Positions 16,116-24,232 of a DNA stretch of 37,407 nt are shown here, piece after piece. Every line of letters starts with the position of its first letter. Position 1 is the first letter of the stretch. The notes under the pieces were generated by a model, which saw nothing but the letters and a program-made list of their open reading frames with translations, was not told the origin of the DNA and did not search any database. This DNA comes from Acidothermaceae bacterium (GTDB lineage: Bacteria > Actinomycetota > Actinomycetes > Acidothermales > Acidothermaceae), in contig JAICLV010000003.1 in assembly GCA_025925185.1 (NCBI GenBank), positions 1 through 37,407 of the forward strand, written 5' to 3'. A program made the translations under genes and the position numbers.

Positions 16116-16271
16116 CTAGCGCGACGAGGTCGGACGACGGAAGACCGCGATGACCTCTTCGCCGTTCGCGAGCTCGCGGCGGAGCCGGCGCAACATCACC
16201 TGACGGCGCACCCGCCGACGGATCTCCCGCTTGGAGGTCTGCAAAGCCGTGACTGTCATGGGGTTCGTCAC
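16116..16271 (-). CDS. Small basic hypothetical protein (51 aa)
   Basis: A GTG with GGAGG seven bases upstream opens a 51-residue frame on the minus strand, filling the gap between the exporter genes and hisI. The product is strongly basic and helical ([20 protein letters not shown]) and ends [18 protein letters not shown] do not recognise the family. The ribosome-binding site is among the best in the window and no other gene occupies the interval. It converges with the exporter genes, ending 8 bases from subunit 2's stop, and diverges from hisI. A nucleic-acid or ribosome-associated role is possible from its charge only. Confidence 0.55.
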   Translation of the reverse strand: MTNPMTVTALQTSKREIRRRVRRQVMLRRLRRELANGEEVIAVFRRPTSSR

Positions 16272-16354
16272 CGCGCTCCCTCCGCTGCCGCCTTCACCGC
16301 CGCTCGGCAATCTCCCGTGACCGGGGCTCGTCGCGCCCGGCACAATGGCGTTCC

Positions 16355-16756
16355 ATGGACGCCATGCCCGCTGAATCCGCACCCGCAAACCTCGACCCCG
16401 CGATCGCCTCTCGGCTCAAGCGCGACGCGCATGGCCTGTTCCCGGCCATCGCCCAACAGCACGACACCGGCGAGGTGCTCATGCTCGGTTGGATGGACGA
16501 CGAGGCCCTGCATCGCACGCTGACCACCGGCCGCTGCACGTATTGGAGCCGCAGCCGCCAGGAGTACTGGGTCAAGGGCGACACCTCGGGCCACCAGCAG
16601 TGGGTGAAGTCGGTCGCGATCGACTGCGACGGCGACACGGTGCTTGTCAAGGTCGACCAGGTCGGCGCCGCCTGCCACACCGGCGACCGCACCTGCTTCG
16701 ACGCCGCGGTGTTGCCCGCCGTCGTCGGCTCCCCGGACGCCGCGCGCACGGCATGA
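16355..16756 (+). CDS. hisI: Phosphoribosyl-AMP cyclohydrolase HisI
   Basis: The 133-residue enzyme opens the adenine ring of phosphoribosyl-AMP, the third step of histidine synthesis. Diagnostic segments are [32 protein letters not shown] and the metal-binding [13 protein letters not shown]. The zinc cysteines are Cys91, Cys107 (in [11 protein letters not shown]) and Cys114; Asp90, Asp92 and Asp94 would bind Mg. There is no fused HisE domain, as in other actinobacteria. CACAAT eight bases before the ATG could be a -10 element. The stop overlaps the trpE start (ATGA), so a histidine gene leads a tryptophan operon. A second Met at residue 4 is an alternative start. Confidence 0.96.
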   Translation: MDAMPAESAPANLDPAIASRLKRDAHGLFPAIAQQHDTGEVLMLGWMDDEALHRTLTTGRCTYWSRSRQEYWVKGDTSGHQQWVKSVAIDCDGDTVLVKVDQVGAACHTGDRTCFDAAVLPAVVGSPDAARTA

Positions 16757-18195
16757 GCGTCACCCGCCTCACCCGGCGGCTGCTCGCCGACGGCGAGACC
16801 GCGGTCGGCCTGTACCGCAAGCTCGCGCACGACCGGCCAGGCACCTTCTTGCTCGAGTCGGCCGAGAACGGCCGCTCGTGGTCGCGGTACTCGTTCGTCG
16901 GCGTCCGGTCTGCGGCGACGCTGACCGAGGTTGGCGGGGTCGCGCGATGGGTCGGGACGCCGCCGCCCGGCGTCCCGACCGAGGGTGAGCCGCTGAAAGT
17001 GCTGGCGGCGACCGTCGAGGCGCTGCGCGAGCCGCGCGACACGTCGCTGCCGCCGCTGGTCGGGGGCATGGTCGGCATCGTGACCTACGACGCGGTGCGC
17101 CGACTCGAGCGGCTGCCCGACGACACCGTCGACGACTTGCACCTGCCCGAGCTGGTGATGTTCCTTGTCACCGACCTCGCCGTGCTCGACCACCACGACG
17201 GCTCGGTGCTGCTGATCGCGAACGTGCTGCCTGGCGATTCCCGTGACGACGCCGAGCGGCGGCTCGACGCCATGACCGCCGACCTGCAGCGTCCGGCGCC
17301 CTCGACCGTGGCGGTGATGGGCGATCCCAAGCCGGCCGCGCCGTTGCGCCGCACGTCGTCCGAGCAATACATGGCGTGGGTCGAGCGGGCACGCGAGTAC
17401 ATCAAGGCCGGCGACATCTTCCAGGTCGTGCCGAGCCAGCGGTTCGAGACGAAAACCAGCGTCGGGGCGCTCGACATCTACCGGGTGCTGCGGGCGCGAA
17501 ATCCGAGCCCCTACCTGTATCTGCTGCGCTTCGACGGCTTTGACGTCGTCGGGTCGAGCCCGGAGGCGCACGTCACGGTCAAGGAGGGCCGGGCGCTGAT
17601 GCACCCGATCGCCGGCAGCCGGCCTCGCGGCGCCACTCCCGAAGACGACAATGCCTTGGCCGCCGAGATGCTGGCCGATCCGAAGGAGCGGGCCGAGCAT
17701 GTGATGCTCGTCGACCTGGCGCGCAACGACCTCGGGCGGGTGTGCGCGCCGGGCACGGTCGAGGTCGTCGACTTCATGTCAGTCGAGCGGTACAGCCACA
17801 TCATGCACATCGTCTCGACCGTGGTCGGCCAGGTCGACGACGGCCGCGACCCGCTCGACGTGCTGGCCGCGACATTCCCGGCCGGCACGCTGTCGGGGGC
17901 GCCGAAGGTGCGGGCGATGGAGATCATCGAGGAGTTCGAGCCGACCCGGCGCGGCCTGTACGGCGGTGTGGTGGGCTACATCGACTTCGCGGGCGACCTC
18001 GACACCGCTATCGCGATCCGCACCGCGGTCGTGCGCGACGGCACGGTCTACGTGCAAGCTGGCGCGGGACTGGTCGCCGACTCCGACCCCGCCACCGAGG
18101 ACGCCGAATGCCGGCACAAGGCCAACACCGTGCTGTCGGCGGTCGCGATCGCCGAGACGCTCGCGTCCCCAGGTTCGCCGGGCTCGAACGGATGA
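16753..18195 (+). CDS. trpE: Anthranilate synthase component I TrpE
   Basis: TrpE makes anthranilate from chorismate, using ammonia from a TrpG subunit that is not in this window. The 480-residue protein begins at an ATG overlapping the hisI stop. The N-terminal domain carries LLES (residues 33-36), the tryptophan feedback site. The chorismate-binding domain shows [21 protein letters not shown] (~285), [32 protein letters not shown] and [12 protein letters not shown], then [13 protein letters not shown]. All typical residues appear intact. Feedback inhibition is therefore expected. No leader peptide with tandem Trp codons precedes it, because the gene directly overlaps hisI. It ends overlapping the Trp membrane protein gene. 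Confidence 0.96.
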   Translation: MSVTRLTRRLLADGETAVGLYRKLAHDRPGTFLLESAENGRSWSRYSFVGVRSAATLTEVGGVARWVGTPPPGVPTEGEPLKVLAATVEALREPRDTSLPPLVGGMVGIVTYDAVRRLERLPDDTVDDLHLPELVMFLVTDLAVLDHHDGSVLLIANVLPGDSRDDAERRLDAMTADLQRPAPSTVAVMGDPKPAAPLRRTSSEQYMAWVERAREYIKAGDIFQVVPSQRFETKTSVGALDIYRVLRARNPSPYLYLLRFDGFDVVGSSPEAHVTVKEGRALMHPIAGSRPRGATPEDDNALAAEMLADPKERAEHVMLVDLARNDLGRVCAPGTVEVVDFMSVERYSHIMHIVSTVVGQVDDGRDPLDVLAATFPAGTLSGAPKVRAMEIIEEFEPTRRGLYGGVVGYIDFAGDLDTAIAIRTAVVRDGTVYVQAGAGLVADSDPATEDAECRHKANTVLSAVAIAETLASPGSPGSNG

Positions 18196-18773
18196 CCAGC
18201 TCGACGTCGGCCGCTCGGCGTGAGCTCACCCTCGCCGTCGCGGGATGCGCGATCGCCGGCGCCGCGGCGTTGTTCGCGGCGGGTCGGCGATGGGCCCATT
18301 ACGTGGTGGTGGGCGGCGGGCACGTCAATGGCGGGCCGAGCGGCCACGACGTCGCCGCGGGCGCGAGCGCGCTCGGACTTGTCGTGCTGGCCGGCGTGGT
18401 CGCGCTGCCGGCGACGCGCGGTTGGTTGCGACGCGCGGTCGGGCTCGTGGTGCTCGCGGCGGGGGCTGGCACCATCGCCCTGGCGGCGCACGTGTTGGCC
18501 GACCCGAGAGCCGCCGGCAGCTTCTCGGGGTACGTCGGCTTCTTCTCGTATTCCGGCGATCCGAAGATCGCCCTGCGCGCCACTGGGTGGCCCTGGGTCG
18601 ACGTCGGCGCCGGCGCGTTGGCGCTGGTCGTCGGCGGGTTCGCCATGCTGCGCTCCGGGGGCTGGCCGGCGATGGGCCGGCGCTACGAGTCGGGCGGCAA
18701 AGCGGCGCGGCCGGCGTCCGACGCGGCGTCGATGTGGGACCGCCTCGACCACGGCGATGACCCGACCGCCTGA
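18192..18773 (+). CDS. Trp biosynthesis-associated membrane protein (Trp_oprn_chp family)
   Basis: The 193-residue protein starts at an ATG overlapping the trpE stop. It has four predicted membrane helices: about residues 12-31, 53-74, 80-101 and 136-156. Between helices 3 and 4 lies a polar stretch (SFSGYVGFFSYSGDPKIALRATGWPW), and the C-terminal tail is cytoplasmic and charged. This layout and the position directly after trpE match the actinobacterial conserved Trp-operon membrane family. Its role is unknown; tryptophan or intermediate transport has been supposed but is not shown. Identification rests on context and topology as much as on sequence. Confidence 0.88.
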   Translation: MTSSTSAARRELTLAVAGCAIAGAAALFAAGRRWAHYVVVGGGHVNGGPSGHDVAAGASALGLVVLAGVVALPATRGWLRRAVGLVVLAAGAGTIALAAHVLADPRAAGSFSGYVGFFSYSGDPKIALRATGWPWVDVGAGALALVVGGFAMLRSGGWPAMGRRYESGGKAARPASDAASMWDRLDHGDDPTA

Positions 18774-18885
18774 CCCCCTCGTGGGATAGGCCCTGGGCGC
18801 CTGAACTCGTCCGAAGATGGGTCTGTGAGGGCGCCTTCGGGCCCGCTAGCCCCCTGAACGTGGTCAACTCGGCGGGCTGATCGTC

Positions 18886-18915
18886 CGAACATTCCTCGAA
18901 CATTGCTCTGACATT
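18886..18915 (+). promoter_or_regulatory. Three direct repeats at 11-bp period, probable response-regulator box
   Basis: CGAACATT (18886-18893), CGAACATT (18897-18904) and CTGACATT (18908-18915) recur exactly every 11 bases. They lie 55 bases upstream of the OmpR-type regulator gene. OmpR/PhoB-family regulators bind tandem direct repeats with this one-turn spacing, so this is a likely autoregulatory site. The rest of the 197-base gap before the regulator holds no convincing gene. Confidence 0.65.
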
Positions 18916-18970
18916 CGGCTGGCGCGCGACGCCGACGATCCGAGCGAGCAACCGCACCGAGGGAGCGCCC

Positions 18971-19663
18971 ATGACGGCACCGAGTCCGGAGACGCGCGGC
19001 CTTGTCCTCGTCATCGAGGACGAACGGGCGATCGCCGACCTGGAGCGCATGTACCTCACCCGCGAGGGGTTCGGCGTCCACGTCGAGACCGACGGGCGGG
19101 CCGGCCTTGCCGCCGCACGAAACCTGCACCCCGTCGCCATCGTTTTGGACGTCGGCATCCCGACGATCGACGGCACCGAGGTGTGCCGCACGTTGCGCGC
19201 CGACGGCGACTGGACGCCGATCCTCTTCGTCACCGCCCGCGACGACGAGGTTGACCGGGTGCTCGGGCTCGAGCTCGGCGCCGACGACTACCTGACCAAG
19301 CCGTTCAGCCCGCGCGAGCTGGTCGCCCGGGTCAAGACCGTGCTGCGGCGAAGCCAGACCCGTGCCGGCGACGAGCGGGTCTACGTCGTCGGATCGGTCA
19401 CGCTCGACCCCGCGCGTCGCCGGGTGACCGCCGCGGGCCAGCCGGTCGAGCTGACCGCCACCGAGTTCGACCTGCTGGCCTTCTTGTGCCGCCGCCCCGG
19501 CCGGGTGTTCGAGCGTGAGGAGTTGCTCTCGCAGGTGTGGGGTTACGCCGCGGCGGCCGGCACCCGCACCGTCGACGTCCACGTCGCGCAGATCCGCGGC
19601 AAGCTCGGCGACGCGAGCCCGATCCGCACCGTGCGCGGCGTCGGGTACACCGCCGATGCCTGA
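18971..19663 (+). CDS. OmpR/PhoB-type response regulator
   Basis: The 230-residue protein has a receiver domain with acidic Glu16-Asp17, phosphoacceptor Asp60 in AIVLDVGIP and Lys110 in YLTKPF. A winged-helix output domain (about 130-228) follows, with ELTATEFDLLAFL, TVDVHVAQIRGKL and IRTVRGVGY. The start ATG is preceded by GAGGGAG. The histidine kinase gene begins inside its end (8-base overlap), giving a coupled two-component pair. The pair sits between the Trp membrane protein and trpC, so it interrupts the trp series. A direct-repeat array upstream is the probable binding site. Its signal is unknown; regulation of tryptophan genes would be speculation from position only. Confidence 0.95.
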   Translation: MTAPSPETRGLVLVIEDERAIADLERMYLTREGFGVHVETDGRAGLAAARNLHPVAIVLDVGIPTIDGTEVCRTLRADGDWTPILFVTARDDEVDRVLGLELGADDYLTKPFSPRELVARVKTVLRRSQTRAGDERVYVVGSVTLDPARRRVTAAGQPVELTATEFDLLAFLCRRPGRVFEREELLSQVWGYAAAAGTRTVDVHVAQIRGKLGDASPIRTVRGVGYTADA

Positions 19664-21104
19664 GGTCCGCGCGCCGCGCCAATCCGCTCGGCGCTCAAGC
19701 CTCGCGTCGCGGGTCATCTGGGTCACGGTCGCCGCGGCCGCGTTGGCCGTCATCGTCGCCGGCGTGCTGTCCGGCGTCTTGCTGCGGTTGTCCGCGCAAG
19801 CGCAGGGCCGCCAGGTGCTGCGCGACGACGCCAGCCTGGCCGCCTCGGCAACCGACGTCGCGGTCGAGCGCAACGGCCGGGCCCGGGTGCCGGCCGCGAT
19901 CGTCCGGGTGCTCGCCGACGACCGCATCGATGTCGTCGTGGTCGACCCGGATGGCGCCGTCAGCGGGCCGGAGGGCCGGGCCCTCACCGTTCACCCGTTG
20001 AACGCGCGGGAGCTGGCCTCGCTTCACGGTGGCGCGAACGTCTCGGCCACCCGCAACGTCAACGGCGGCCGGTCCTACGTCGAGGGCCGCCCGCTGTCGA
20101 ACGGCGGCGCCGTCGTCCTGGTGCAAAAGGTGGCCGCCGCCCGCACCGACGAGGGCGGCACCAGGTGGCGCCTCGCCCTCGCTCTCGCCGTCGGGCTGCT
20201 GGTCGCGGCCGGCGTCGGCGTCGTCCTCGCCCGTCGGCTGGCCCGCCCGTTGCAGCGCGCGGCCGCCGCGGCGCACCGGCTGTCGACCGGCGCGCGCGAC
20301 GTCCGGGTCGAGCCCGAGGGGCCGGCCGAGGTGGCCGAGGTAGCTGAGGCGATCAACGGGCTGAGCTCGGCGCTCGCCGTGAGCGAAGGCCGGCAGCGCG
20401 ACTTCTTGCTGTCGGTGTCGCACGAGCTCCGCACGCCGCTCACCGCCGTCAAGGGCTACGCCGAGGCGTTGGCGGACGACGTGGTGCCGCCGCCCGCGGT
20501 GGCCGCGACCGGTCAGGTGCTGGTGGCGGAGGCAAGCCGGCTCGAGCGGCTGGTGAGCGACCTGCTCGACCTGGCGCGACTCGGCGCGCAAGACTTCCGC
20601 ATCGACGTGACCGACGTCGACGTCACCGAGCTGATGCGGCAGGCGGCGACCGTCTGGGCCGACCGGTGCGCGCGGGAAGACGTGTTGTTCGGCGTGGAAT
20701 TGCCAGCTATCCCAGTGGTTTTACGCACCGACCCAACTCGGTTGCGACAGGTCGTCGACGGGCTGGCGGAGAACGCGTTGCGGGTCACGCCGAGCGGGCG
20801 GCCGATCGTCTTCGGGTTGCGACCTGGACCGGACGTCGTCACGGTGCAGGTGCGCGACGGCGGTCCAGGGTTGACCGACGACGACTGCGCGGTGGCCTTC
20901 GACCGGTCGGCGCTTTACGAGCGTTACCGGGGCGTGCGCAAGGTCGGCACCGGCGTGGGGCTGGCGCTCGTCGCCGGTCTCGCCAGGCGGCTCGGCGGTC
21001 GGGCGGAGGCGGGCCGGGCGCCCGAGGGGGGAGCCTGCTTCTCGGTCAACTTGCCGTGGGCCGGGGGTGGTCAGGAGCGGCCAGGAAGGGGGCCGCTAAC
21101 CTGA
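19656..21104 (+). CDS. Membrane sensor histidine kinase
   Basis: The 482-residue kinase starts at an ATG lying 8 bases before the end of the regulator gene. It has a first membrane helix (about residues 20-44), an extracytoplasmic sensor region of about 120 residues without a recognised fold, and a second helix near 170-190. A HAMP-like linker (LARPLQRAAAAAHRLSTG) follows. The HisKA domain has phosphoacceptor His256 in SVSHELRTPLTAVKGY. The ATPase domain shows DGLAENALRVTP (N box), VRDGGPGLTDDD (G1) and KVGTGVGLALVAGL (G2). The sequence between the G1 and G2 boxes is short and tyrosine-rich. It should phosphorylate the preceding regulator. The ligand is not apparent. Confidence 0.94.
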   Translation: MPEVRAPRQSARRSSLASRVIWVTVAAAALAVIVAGVLSGVLLRLSAQAQGRQVLRDDASLAASATDVAVERNGRARVPAAIVRVLADDRIDVVVVDPDGAVSGPEGRALTVHPLNARELASLHGGANVSATRNVNGGRSYVEGRPLSNGGAVVLVQKVAAARTDEGGTRWRLALALAVGLLVAAGVGVVLARRLARPLQRAAAAAHRLSTGARDVRVEPEGPAEVAEVAEAINGLSSALAVSEGRQRDFLLSVSHELRTPLTAVKGYAEALADDVVPPPAVAATGQVLVAEASRLERLVSDLLDLARLGAQDFRIDVTDVDVTELMRQAATVWADRCAREDVLFGVELPAIPVVLRTDPTRLRQVVDGLAENALRVTPSGRPIVFGLRPGPDVVTVQVRDGGPGLTDDDCAVAFDRSALYERYRGVRKVGTGVGLALVAGLARRLGGRAEAGRAPEGGACFSVNLPWAGGGQERPGRGPLT

Positions 21105-21269
21105 GCCCACCCGGTTTGCCGCAGCGCCGCGGCAATTCCAGCGCTTGAACCTTGTACGCCGACCTTGTACCCGAGGCCGCGAGAGCCGATGAAGTGACAA
21201 GACCTGCTGATGACCGATGTGCATGACCGCCCGACCGTGAACAGCCGCGGACACCTTGGGGATCGATAC

Positions 21270-22079
21270 GTGAGCGTTCTCGACGAGATCATGGTCGGCG
21301 TCCGCGCCGACGTCGAGTCGCGTCAGCGCGCGGTGCCGCTCGACGAGCTCAAGGCGCGGGCCGCAAAACGCGCCGGAACCATCGACGGCGTCACCGCACT
21401 GCGCCGCGACGCGGTGACGGTCATCGCCGAGGTCAAGCGGTCGAGCCCCTCGCGCGGCGAGTTGGCGCCCATCGCCGACCCGGCCGGGCTCGCCCGCGCA
21501 TACGAGGAGGGCGGCGCGGCGGCGGTCAGCGTGCTCACCGAGCGGCGGCGCTTCAACGGCTCGCTCGAAGACCTTGAGACCGTGCGCAAGGCGGTCGAAA
21601 TTCCCTTGCTCCGCAAGGATTTCGTCTATAGCTCCTATCAGCTGTGGGAGGCGCTGGCCTACGGCGCCGACTTGGTTTTGCTGATTGTCGCCGCGCTCGA
21701 CCAGAGCGCACTGGTCTCCCTCGTCGAGCGCGCGCAGTCGCTCGGTCTCACGCCGCTGGTCGAGGTGCACGACGAGGCGGAGGTCGATCGCGCGGTCGAG
21801 GCCGGCGCTCAGATCATCGGCGTCAACGCGCGCAACCTGCGCACGCTCGAGGTCGACCGCACGGTCTTCGCCCGGCTCGCGCCGCGGATCCCGCCGGGCA
21901 TCGTGAAGGTCGCCGAGTCGGGGGTGCGCGGCCCGCACGACCTGTTCGCGTACGCGTCGTCCGGCGCCGACGCGGTGCTGGTCGGCGAGGGTCTGGTCAC
22001 CGACAAGGACCCGCGTCAAGCGGTCGCCGACCTGGTCACCGCCGGGGCGCATCCCGCGCTGCGGCACGGGCAGCGGTGA
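21270..22079 (+). CDS. trpC: Indole-3-glycerol phosphate synthase TrpC
   Basis: TrpC closes the indole ring from CdRP. I start at a GTG giving the typical [18 protein letters not shown], 269 residues, with a weak GGGGA before it. An ATG 60 bases upstream is in frame but adds non-family residues. Catalytic residues seen are Glu54 and Lys56 in [13 protein letters not shown] and Lys116 in [19 protein letters not shown] and KVAESGVRG, carrying the second Glu and phosphate-binding loop, are also present. No TrpF domain is fused, consistent with PriA filling that role. The stop overlaps the trpB start (GTGA). Confidence 0.95.
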   Translation: MSVLDEIMVGVRADVESRQRAVPLDELKARAAKRAGTIDGVTALRRDAVTVIAEVKRSSPSRGELAPIADPAGLARAYEEGGAAAVSVLTERRRFNGSLEDLETVRKAVEIPLLRKDFVYSSYQLWEALAYGADLVLLIVAALDQSALVSLVERAQSLGLTPLVEVHDEAEVDRAVEAGAQIIGVNARNLRTLEVDRTVFARLAPRIPPGIVKVAESGVRGPHDLFAYASSGADAVLVGEGLVTDKDPRQAVADLVTAGAHPALRHGQR

Positions 22080-23266
22080 ACCAGCTGCCCGACGCCGCGG
22101 GCCACTTCGGCCCGTTCGGCGGCCGGTTCGTGCCCGAGGCCTTGGTGGCCGCGCTCGACGAACTCGCGGCTGCGCACCGGGAGGCGCTCGCCGACCCGGT
22201 GTTCACCGGTGAGCTCACCAGGTTGCTCACCACCTACGCCGGCCGCCCGACGCCGATCACCGAGGCACGCCGGTTCGCCGAGCACGCGGGTGGCGCGCGG
22301 ATCTTGCTGAAGCGCGAGGATCTGACCCACACCGGCTCACACAAGATCAACAACGTGCTGGGTCAGGCCTTGCTCACCGTGCGGATGGGCAAGAAGCGCG
22401 TCATCGCGGAGACCGGCGCCGGCCAGCACGGCGTCGCCACCGCCACCGCGGCCGCGCTGTTCGGCCTCGACTGCACGATCTACATGGGCGAGGAAGACAC
22501 CAAGCGCCAGGCGTTGAACGTGGCCCGCATGCGGCTGCTCGGCGCCGAGGTCGTGCCCGTGACGGCCGGCAGCCGCACCTTGAAGGACGCCATCAACGAG
22601 GCGTTCCGCGACTGGGTGACCACGGTCGAGCACACCCACTACCTGTTCGGCACGGTCGCCGGGCCGCACCCGTTCCCGGCGCTGGTCCGCGACTTCCAAA
22701 AGATCGTCGGCGAAGAGGCGCGCGCCCAGGTGTTCGAGCTGACCGGTCGGCTGCCCGACGCCGTGACCGCGTGCGTGGGCGGGGGCTCCAACGCGATGGG
22801 CATCTTCACCGCCTTCCTGCCCGACTCCACGGTGCGGCTCTACGGCTTCGAGGCCGGCGGCGACGGCGTGGCCACCGGCCGGCACGCGGCCACCCTCACC
22901 GGCGGCGCCCGCGGCGTGTTGCACGGCGCCCGCACCTACGTCCTGCAAGACGCCGACGGCCAGACGATCGAGTCGCACTCGATCTCCGCGGGGCTCGACT
23001 ATCCGGGCGTCGGCCCCGAGCACGCCTGGCTTGCCGAGACCGGCCGCGTGACCTACCAGCCGGTCACCGACGCCGAGGCCATGGACGCGTTCCGCCTGCT
23101 CTCGCGCACCGAGGGCATCATCCCGGCGATCGAGAGCGCGCACGCGCTGGCCGGCACCCTGCACGTCGGTCGCCAACTCGGGCCCGACGCCACCGTGCTG
23201 GTCAGCCTCTCCGGTCGCGGCGACAAGGACGTCGACACCGCCGCCCGCTGGTTCGGCCTCACATGA
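22076..23266 (+). CDS. trpB: Tryptophan synthase beta subunit TrpB
   Basis: The 396-residue PLP enzyme condenses indole with serine. The start GTG overlaps the trpC stop and gives [22 protein letters not shown], the normal N-terminus. The PLP lysine is Lys90 in HTGSHKINN. Other family motifs are [13 protein letters not shown] (with the catalytic Glu), VGGGSNAMG (phosphate pocket), [15 protein letters not shown] and SLSGRGDKD. All are intact. An alpha-subunit gene follows after a 118-base gap containing a perfect 12-bp inverted repeat, which is unusual since trpB and trpA commonly overlap. It is co-transcribed with trpC. Confidence 0.97.
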   Translation: MNQLPDAAGHFGPFGGRFVPEALVAALDELAAAHREALADPVFTGELTRLLTTYAGRPTPITEARRFAEHAGGARILLKREDLTHTGSHKINNVLGQALLTVRMGKKRVIAETGAGQHGVATATAAALFGLDCTIYMGEEDTKRQALNVARMRLLGAEVVPVTAGSRTLKDAINEAFRDWVTTVEHTHYLFGTVAGPHPFPALVRDFQKIVGEEARAQVFELTGRLPDAVTACVGGGSNAMGIFTAFLPDSTVRLYGFEAGGDGVATGRHAATLTGGARGVLHGARTYVLQDADGQTIESHSISAGLDYPGVGPEHAWLAETGRVTYQPVTDAEAMDAFRLLSRTEGIIPAIESAHALAGTLHVGRQLGPDATVLVSLSGRGDKDVDTAARWFGLT

Positions 23267-23280
23267 CCGCCCCGCGTCGA

Positions 23281-23314
23281 TCACGCTCAGGGGGCCAAAA
23301 CTCCCTGAGCGTGA
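23281..23314. repeat. Perfect 12-bp inverted repeat between trpB and trpA (REP-like or attenuator)
   Basis: TCACGCTCAGGG at 23281-23292 and CCCTGAGCGTGA at 23303-23314 are exact reverse complements around a 10-base loop containing CCAAAA. It lies 14 bases after the trpB stop and 70 before trpA. There is no T-run, so it is not an obvious terminator. It resembles dispersed palindromes of high-GC actinobacterial genomes, but that cannot be tested from one copy. Confidence 0.75.
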
Positions 23315-23384
23315 CGTGCACGCCCCGCTTCGGGGGCCTACGCCTCGCTCGGGCCAGCGGCGCGGGCGAAGCCGAGGCGGCCGC

Positions 23385-24191
23385 ATGACCGCGATCTCCG
23401 ACACGTTGGCCAACTGCAAGGCTGAGGGCCGGGCCGCCCTCGCCGGCTACCTCCCGGCCTGCTTCCCGACGCCTGAGCGCAGTGTCAAGGCGCTCAAGGC
23501 GCTCGTCGACGGCGGCGTCGACCTGGTCGAGCTCGGCCTGCCGTACAGCGACCCGGTGCTCGAGGGCCCGACCATCGCGCAGTCGCACGACATCGCGCTG
23601 CGCGCTGGCTCCACCACCGCGCACGTGCTGCGCACGGTCGAGGCCGTCGCGGCCACCGGCGTCCCCGTCGTCGTCATGACGTACTGGAACCCGGTCGAGC
23701 GTTACGGCGTCGACCGGTTCGCCGCCGACCTCGCGAACGCCGGGGGGAGCGGCCTGATCACCCCCGACCTGCTGCCCGACGAGGCCGAGCCTTGGCTGGC
23801 CGCCAGCGACACCCACGCGCTCGACCGAGTCTTCCTCGTCGCCCCGAGCTCGACCGACGAGCGGATCGCCCTCACCACCCGCTTTTGCCGTGGCTTCGTT
23901 TACGCGGTCTCGGTCATGGGTGTCACCGGCACCCGCACCCAGACAAGCGCCCACGCGCCCAAGCTGGTCGCCCGCACCCGGGCGCACACCGACCTGCCTA
24001 TCGGCGTCGGGCTCGGCGTCAGCAACGCCGACCAGGCCGCCGAGGTGGCCGGCTACGCCGACGCGGTGATCGTCGGCTCGGCGTTCGTCCGCCGGGTGCT
24101 CGACGCGCGCGGCGTCGACGATGAGGCCACCGCGGTTCGCGCGCTGGCGGCCGATCTCGCCGCCGGCGTGCGGCGTCGTCCGGCGAGCTAA
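23385..24191 (+). CDS. trpA: Tryptophan synthase alpha subunit TrpA (Glu at the catalytic Asp60 position)
   Basis: The 268-residue barrel should cleave indole-3-glycerol phosphate to indole for TrpB. Motifs match actinobacterial TrpA: VELGLPYSDP with Glu49, GPTIAQ, VVMTYWNPVERYGVD, GLITPDLLPDEA, FLVAPSSTDERI and VGLGVSNADQAAEVA. The residue before GPTI, which is Asp60 in the well-studied enzyme (usually DGPTI), is Glu60 here (codon GAG at 23562-23564). The other catalytic residue, Glu49, is kept. ATG at 23385 gives the family start MTAISDTLANCKAEGR; the frame is open upstream through the palindrome region but without family match. The residue swap is the notable oddity and could reduce or tune activity. 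Confidence 0.95.
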   Translation: MTAISDTLANCKAEGRAALAGYLPACFPTPERSVKALKALVDGGVDLVELGLPYSDPVLEGPTIAQSHDIALRAGSTTAHVLRTVEAVAATGVPVVVMTYWNPVERYGVDRFAADLANAGGSGLITPDLLPDEAEPWLAASDTHALDRVFLVAPSSTDERIALTTRFCRGFVYAVSVMGVTGTRTQTSAHAPKLVARTRAHTDLPIGVGLGVSNADQAAEVAGYADAVIVGSAFVRRVLDARGVDDEATAVRALAADLAAGVRRRPAS

Positions 24192-24232
24192 CCGGTGGGA
24201 ACCGACCTCGGCGCGGTACCTTCGAAGGCGCG

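Noticed and set aside
21105..21269. A trp leader peptide/attenuator before trpC
   Set aside because: No short frame with tandem tryptophan codons and no paired terminator/antiterminator stems were seen; trpE overlaps hisI, leaving no room before it either.
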